NCBI GenBank assembly: GCA_035582835.1
Contig: JAYKAV010000467.1
Span: 1,630,976 to 1,694,975, forward strand
Direction: 5' to 3'
Origin: Phoebastria nigripes
Lineage: Eukaryota; Chordata; Aves; Procellariiformes; Diomedeidae
DNA length: 64,000 nt
In this document: piece by piece, positions 60,466 to 64,000 of the stretch
How positions within the stretch are numbered: the first letter of the stretch is position 1
Layout: every line of letters starts with the position of its first letter
Position numbers and translations under genes: made by a program
Notes under the pieces: generated by a model
The model's database searches: none
What the model was told of the DNA's origin: nothing
Seen by the model: only the letters and a program-made list of their open reading frames with translations

Positions 60466-61509
60466 TTGACCAAAACACCGTATTTAAGAGTTCATTCACT
60501 GTTACCTTCCCCGACAAATGTCTCTGCACCTCTTCATTCCTCCTCCAAATCAGAACTTGTTAACAGAAGAAAAATTCCAACCAGCATTTTCAGTTCTTCT
60601 TAGGTCCAGCAAAATACAAATTTCTGAAGATGAAAAAGGCAACAGCAGCATTAACTTTGCCATAAGGTGACTGATGATTAGACTACAGGAATTACCTGCA
60701 GACATGGTTTTATTCCCTTATTTGTTACAGCTGTACCAATAGACTTGTTCAGAAATGATCTGGAGCAATTTTGTAGAGCTCTAACTCTTGATACTAGTGA
60801 AGCTGGGAGAGACAAAGAAGAATGAGCGCACAGAAAAAATAAGACATACTTTTTTGTTGAGCCCCACTAGTTTTAAGGCTGCCTTGCGTAAGTTGGGCCA
60901 GTTAGACAGCTAAAAGATCGTCTGTCTTGGGCATTGTCTTCATAGGGGAAAAACATGGTCTGCAAACTTGCTGATGATTAGATCATAGTGTAATCTTGAA
61001 TGATAGCAAATACACATACATGTGAAAAGGCTATGCAAGGCAGAGAAAGGGTAACAGAAGTAGTGACGCATCTATGGTATAAGATATATCTAAAAAGACT
61101 GACTCAAGGTTCAAAAGCGGAGTAAATCTATAGCATGAGGAGGTTCTAGCATTACTCTGAGATGCCAAAATAAGGTTGTGTAAGCATGTAACATAACTGA
61201 ACTCTTTAGAGATGATCAGAGCCATGATATACAAGGAAACCCAGGAAAACAAATTGGAGGCTTAGACTCCCTTAAAACAAAAGGCTGTGTTCGCTAGGGA
61301 ATTTTATTTTGAGAACACCTTGCTCAACTGACTTTCAATGGCTCCAAATTTGGGTGTCTTCTCTGTTCTTGAGCTCTGGTATTTGGTGGGCAGACCAAAT
61401 GTACAGGCAAAAAGGACAGTCTGCTTTCACTGTTCACAGATGTATTACTTAATAGTTAGCCAGAAAACATTTGCCTGCTTGCACCCAACTTGTTAAATAA
61501 AGTCATCTG
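60466..61509. other. Non-coding stretch between two LINE fragments
   Basis: No gene is recognised. If the flanking LINE pieces are one element, about 0.8 kb more DNA lies here than a CR1 needs, so something unrelated was inserted or the two pieces are independent. Confidence 0.4.
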
Positions 61510-62240
61510 GACGGCATCAATGACTTATCTTTGTTGCTTATTACATCCCCAATCTTTTGAGTCATCTGTGAGTATCATTAATAATTTTGTACAATCTTTG
61601 ATGTAATTTAAAATGAACATTAAATAACACATGCCAAAAGCAATACCTAAAATAACCCTGATGTGAATATACTTGGCTCAGTTAGAATCCTCCATTTACT
61701 ATTTTGTTTTCAGCTGTCAGTTAACCAATATTCTATTAATTAACAGGTCATATTGATTAAATTAGCATGACGCATAAAAGGTGTCATGCAGTGGTAAGTC
61801 AAAATGTTTGAAAGAAGTTTAAGTATTACATAAACACTATTGTTATATAAACACAATACTTTTTATCAAGTGTGGTTTTTAATAAAACTGTGGTCAGATC
61901 TGTTTTTCGTATACCCATATTGACCAACATTAGTTCTACTGATTTTCTTTAATAGCTTACCTATCAGTTATACATTTTTTGCCTACATGGATGCTAGCCA
62001 ATAATCATCTGGATTGTCCTCTTTACCCTTTTTACTGCAGTACTTTAAACTTCGTCAAATCCTCTGCATTTTCTTTCCCAGTTTGAAATTTATTGAAAAC
62101 AAACAGTAGCAATACAGATAGCTGTTTGGTCAGTTTGAATATAAACACTGAATTGAAGTTATCAGAACATGTTACTTCAAACCTAGCTTTGATGGCTAAC
62201 ACACTCCTGCGTTGCTGCTGGAATGGGATGTGTTTTCTCA
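61510..62240 (-). mobile_element. Ancient CR1/L3-like LINE, reverse-transcriptase region
   Basis: The plus strand is a decayed antisense copy of a CR1/L3 reverse-transcriptase gene. Recognisable words come in the correct order. First is GAGTCATCTGTGAGTATCAT (the FADD area), then AACATTAAATAACAC. GTCAGTTAACCAATATTC, CATGCAGTGGTAAGTCAAAA and GAAGTTTAAGTATTACATAA follow (the motif A, Phe-Ser-Lys-Ala area). Next are CAGATCTGTTTTTCGTATAC, CCATATTGACCAACATT, CTTTACCCTTTTTACTGC, TTTATTGAAAACAAACAG and GAAGTTATCAGAACATG. Stops and indels are frequent, so no protein is encoded. It is much older than the CR1 copies elsewhere in the window. Confidence 0.65.
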
Positions 62241-64000
62241 CCTTGCAAAGTGATAAAAGTTTGGGGTTTACCTGTATGCTTCAAACATAGAAAAAATATT
62301 TAATTATTCAGTCTTTTGTGTTTTACNAGCAACATTTCCATCATTTCTATAGATCCATATGATTCTTAGGACTAACATAACCCTCCCTAAATGTACCACT
62401 TCTAGCCACGAGGGCAGCAAGGGACATGAATGATGCTGTGTTCTTTGCAGACGTAATTGCCATTTACAGCACTGACTCAGGGGAAGTAGTAACTCTACAT
62501 AAAATATTCCATCAGACTGGCTGATGTGTTATCCCAAGATGGTGTGTTGAGGCAATAAAGAGCAGTCACTGTTCTGAGCATCTGTTGAAAGGGCAGAGTC
62601 AGCTTAAAATCTAGCCAACTTTCAAAAGTTAGTTAAATGCAGTTCTATATTTTCCTACACATCTCCTAAACGACTTGTGAAGCTTACTTACAGAAACATG
62701 TCTTTCCTGCTATGTGACAGATGCACACAAAAGAAGAAACTGACTTAAACAAAAACAGTGAAGCTAACCACAGATAAAAGTGCAGGCAGAGTCACCAGGG
62801 ACTTATTTTTGTTCAGCATTACTTCCAACAGCTGGTATGGCTCAATGAGAAAGGTGTAGTTACGTTGACTTGGCTCCTTTCAGAAAGAAGTGACCTGTGG
62901 AGAGATATGAAGCAGCAAGCTATTATTCAATCCACCTTCATTCTGTCAGACCATAACTTCCCATATAAAAGATTTCTGCAAGAACATCACAGCGTGCAAC
63001 AACAAAAAATACTTATTTGACTAAGTTTATCAACAGTTTATACCTGGGACGGCAGAGGACTAACTCAGATCTAGAATTTCCTTTTATATCCCCCTCCTTA
63101 TTCCCATGCACCCCACACTTTTTTTCTTTATATGCAGGCAGTAGAACCTTCATCTTGTCTAGGAATTGTCATTCTTTATTTTTTTTCCCAAGTAAACTTG
63201 GAAAAAAAGATTTTAACTATCTTTGCACTACAGTTGAGCATAAAAGGCTAGTAGTATTTGTATTTTTTAAGTATACTTCACACAAAACTATGGTTGTTAT
63301 GGGGCTAGTCAGAATCACCACTGGCTATTAGTATTTATACCATTATGCTTTCACTCATCAAGGTAAGATCTATACAAATGATACCACAAATACGCTTGCT
63401 GAGATGAGCATAAGCCAAAGTAGTAAATGTTGCATAATGTTCACTCTGCAGATGCTGAAGTGTACTCCCATCCGGACTGTAGTCTGAAACATGATTTTTC
63501 AGTTCTCAAGCTACTTTCAAACAGTTGTCTTCTGAATGCTAATTTCAATCTCGTGTTGGCAGATCCATACAGAGCATGTCATGAATGTTGCTATGGTTAT
63601 ACTCTCCATTTAGTAAACAGTATGAAATAAACCCACATTCAATGGCAATAATGCAACTTAGACCAATCCCCAGGTACTCTTGAAGTGGTTCCTCTTCATT
63701 TACACTTCTTAAAATCTGAGTAAGCACAGGTTGCAGTTTCATTTCCAAGTTGCCAGTATAGGGGACACCATCCCTTTTAAGAAGTGCCCAAACTTAGCAA
63801 GCGATTTTTCACTCCTAGGACCGTCATTGCAGACACGGCAAGAGATTCTGAGCAAAGGGAAAAACTTGCCTTCTTTCCCTTAGCAGATGTGGTGACTGCG
63901 ACTCATGAGTACCAGATGGAGGTTGTCACCACAGCATCAATTATTGGGAGAGGAAACTGCAACTTTTGCAAGGCCCAGAGCTATTTCAGGAGGATTTTCC
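62241..64000. other. Non-coding stretch to window end
   Basis: Unique AT-rich sequence with one N at 62327. Short open frames (for example 63017-63331 plus) have no recognised domain or splice pattern. Confidence 0.5.

Noticed and set aside
62403..62420. CTCF-like word (CCACGAGGGCAGC)
   Set aside because: Too many mismatches to the core consensus, and single motif matches are uninformative.
1..64000. tRNA, rRNA, CRISPR arrays, phage or bacterial mobile elements
   Set aside because: No cloverleaf with A/B boxes, no regularly spaced repeats and no bacterial gene organisation were seen. The sequence is vertebrate.

Overview
The window is vertebrate nuclear DNA, almost certainly from a bird. 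The evidence is four 5'-truncated CR1 LINE copies with the avian CR1 C-terminal reverse-transcriptase reading frame, three solo LTRs of a class III (ERVL-type) avian endogenous retrovirus with 5-bp target-site duplications, low overall repeat density, and no bacterial-style gene packing. Scattered single N bases and one N-rich homopolymer tract show it is a draft assembly. I do not recognise any complete or partial host protein-coding gene. The open frames are short, scattered on all frames and mostly explained by chance or by CR1. The window is therefore best read as intergenic or deep intronic sequence.

Layout. 1-3209 is non-coding. Two minus-strand CR1 3' ends lie at 3210-3735 and 4484-4995. 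Solo LTR A (5932-6487) and solo LTR B (9402-9996), both minus strand, flank a 2.9-kb unique stretch that holds one exon-like open segment (8748-8925, minus, weak evidence). 10002-22684 is mostly unique DNA with ancient amniote repeats: a MIR-like tail near 17826 and palindromic elements at 17278-17351 and 21382-21448. It also holds a perfect 20-bp palindrome at 17187-17206. A plus-strand CR1 end lies at 22685-23025. The largest element is a minus-strand CR1 (26478-29418, about 2.3 kb of CR1) covering the end of the endonuclease and most of the reverse transcriptase. Solo LTR C (27549-28184) is inserted in the middle of it.

30081-30250 is a well-preserved MIR/CORE-SINE. An N-containing poly-T tract follows at 30760-30821 and a TG/TA microsatellite at 30910-30934. 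At 31174-31278 there is a striking 105-bp dyad-symmetric element whose arms carry four CACCC-like plus GATA-like composite motifs, and it is the most interesting unexplained signal here. 31300-46880 is mostly unique, with ancient repeat pieces at 31999-32070 and 37380-37495. 46.9-51.2 kb contains several local GC/CpG-rich patches in otherwise AT-rich DNA. 51.3-64 kb is unique apart from an ancient palindromic repeat (57335-57415) and two ancient CR1/L3-like LINE fragments (60283-60465 and 61510-62240, minus strand).

Nothing here works as a pathway. The window is a record of retroelement insertions of different ages: ancient amniote repeats and L3/MIR, then CR1, then ERVL LTRs (one demonstrably younger than the CR1 it interrupts), plus a few candidate regulatory or structured non-coding elements. 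Family names come from recognition by eye and need a RepeatMasker check.
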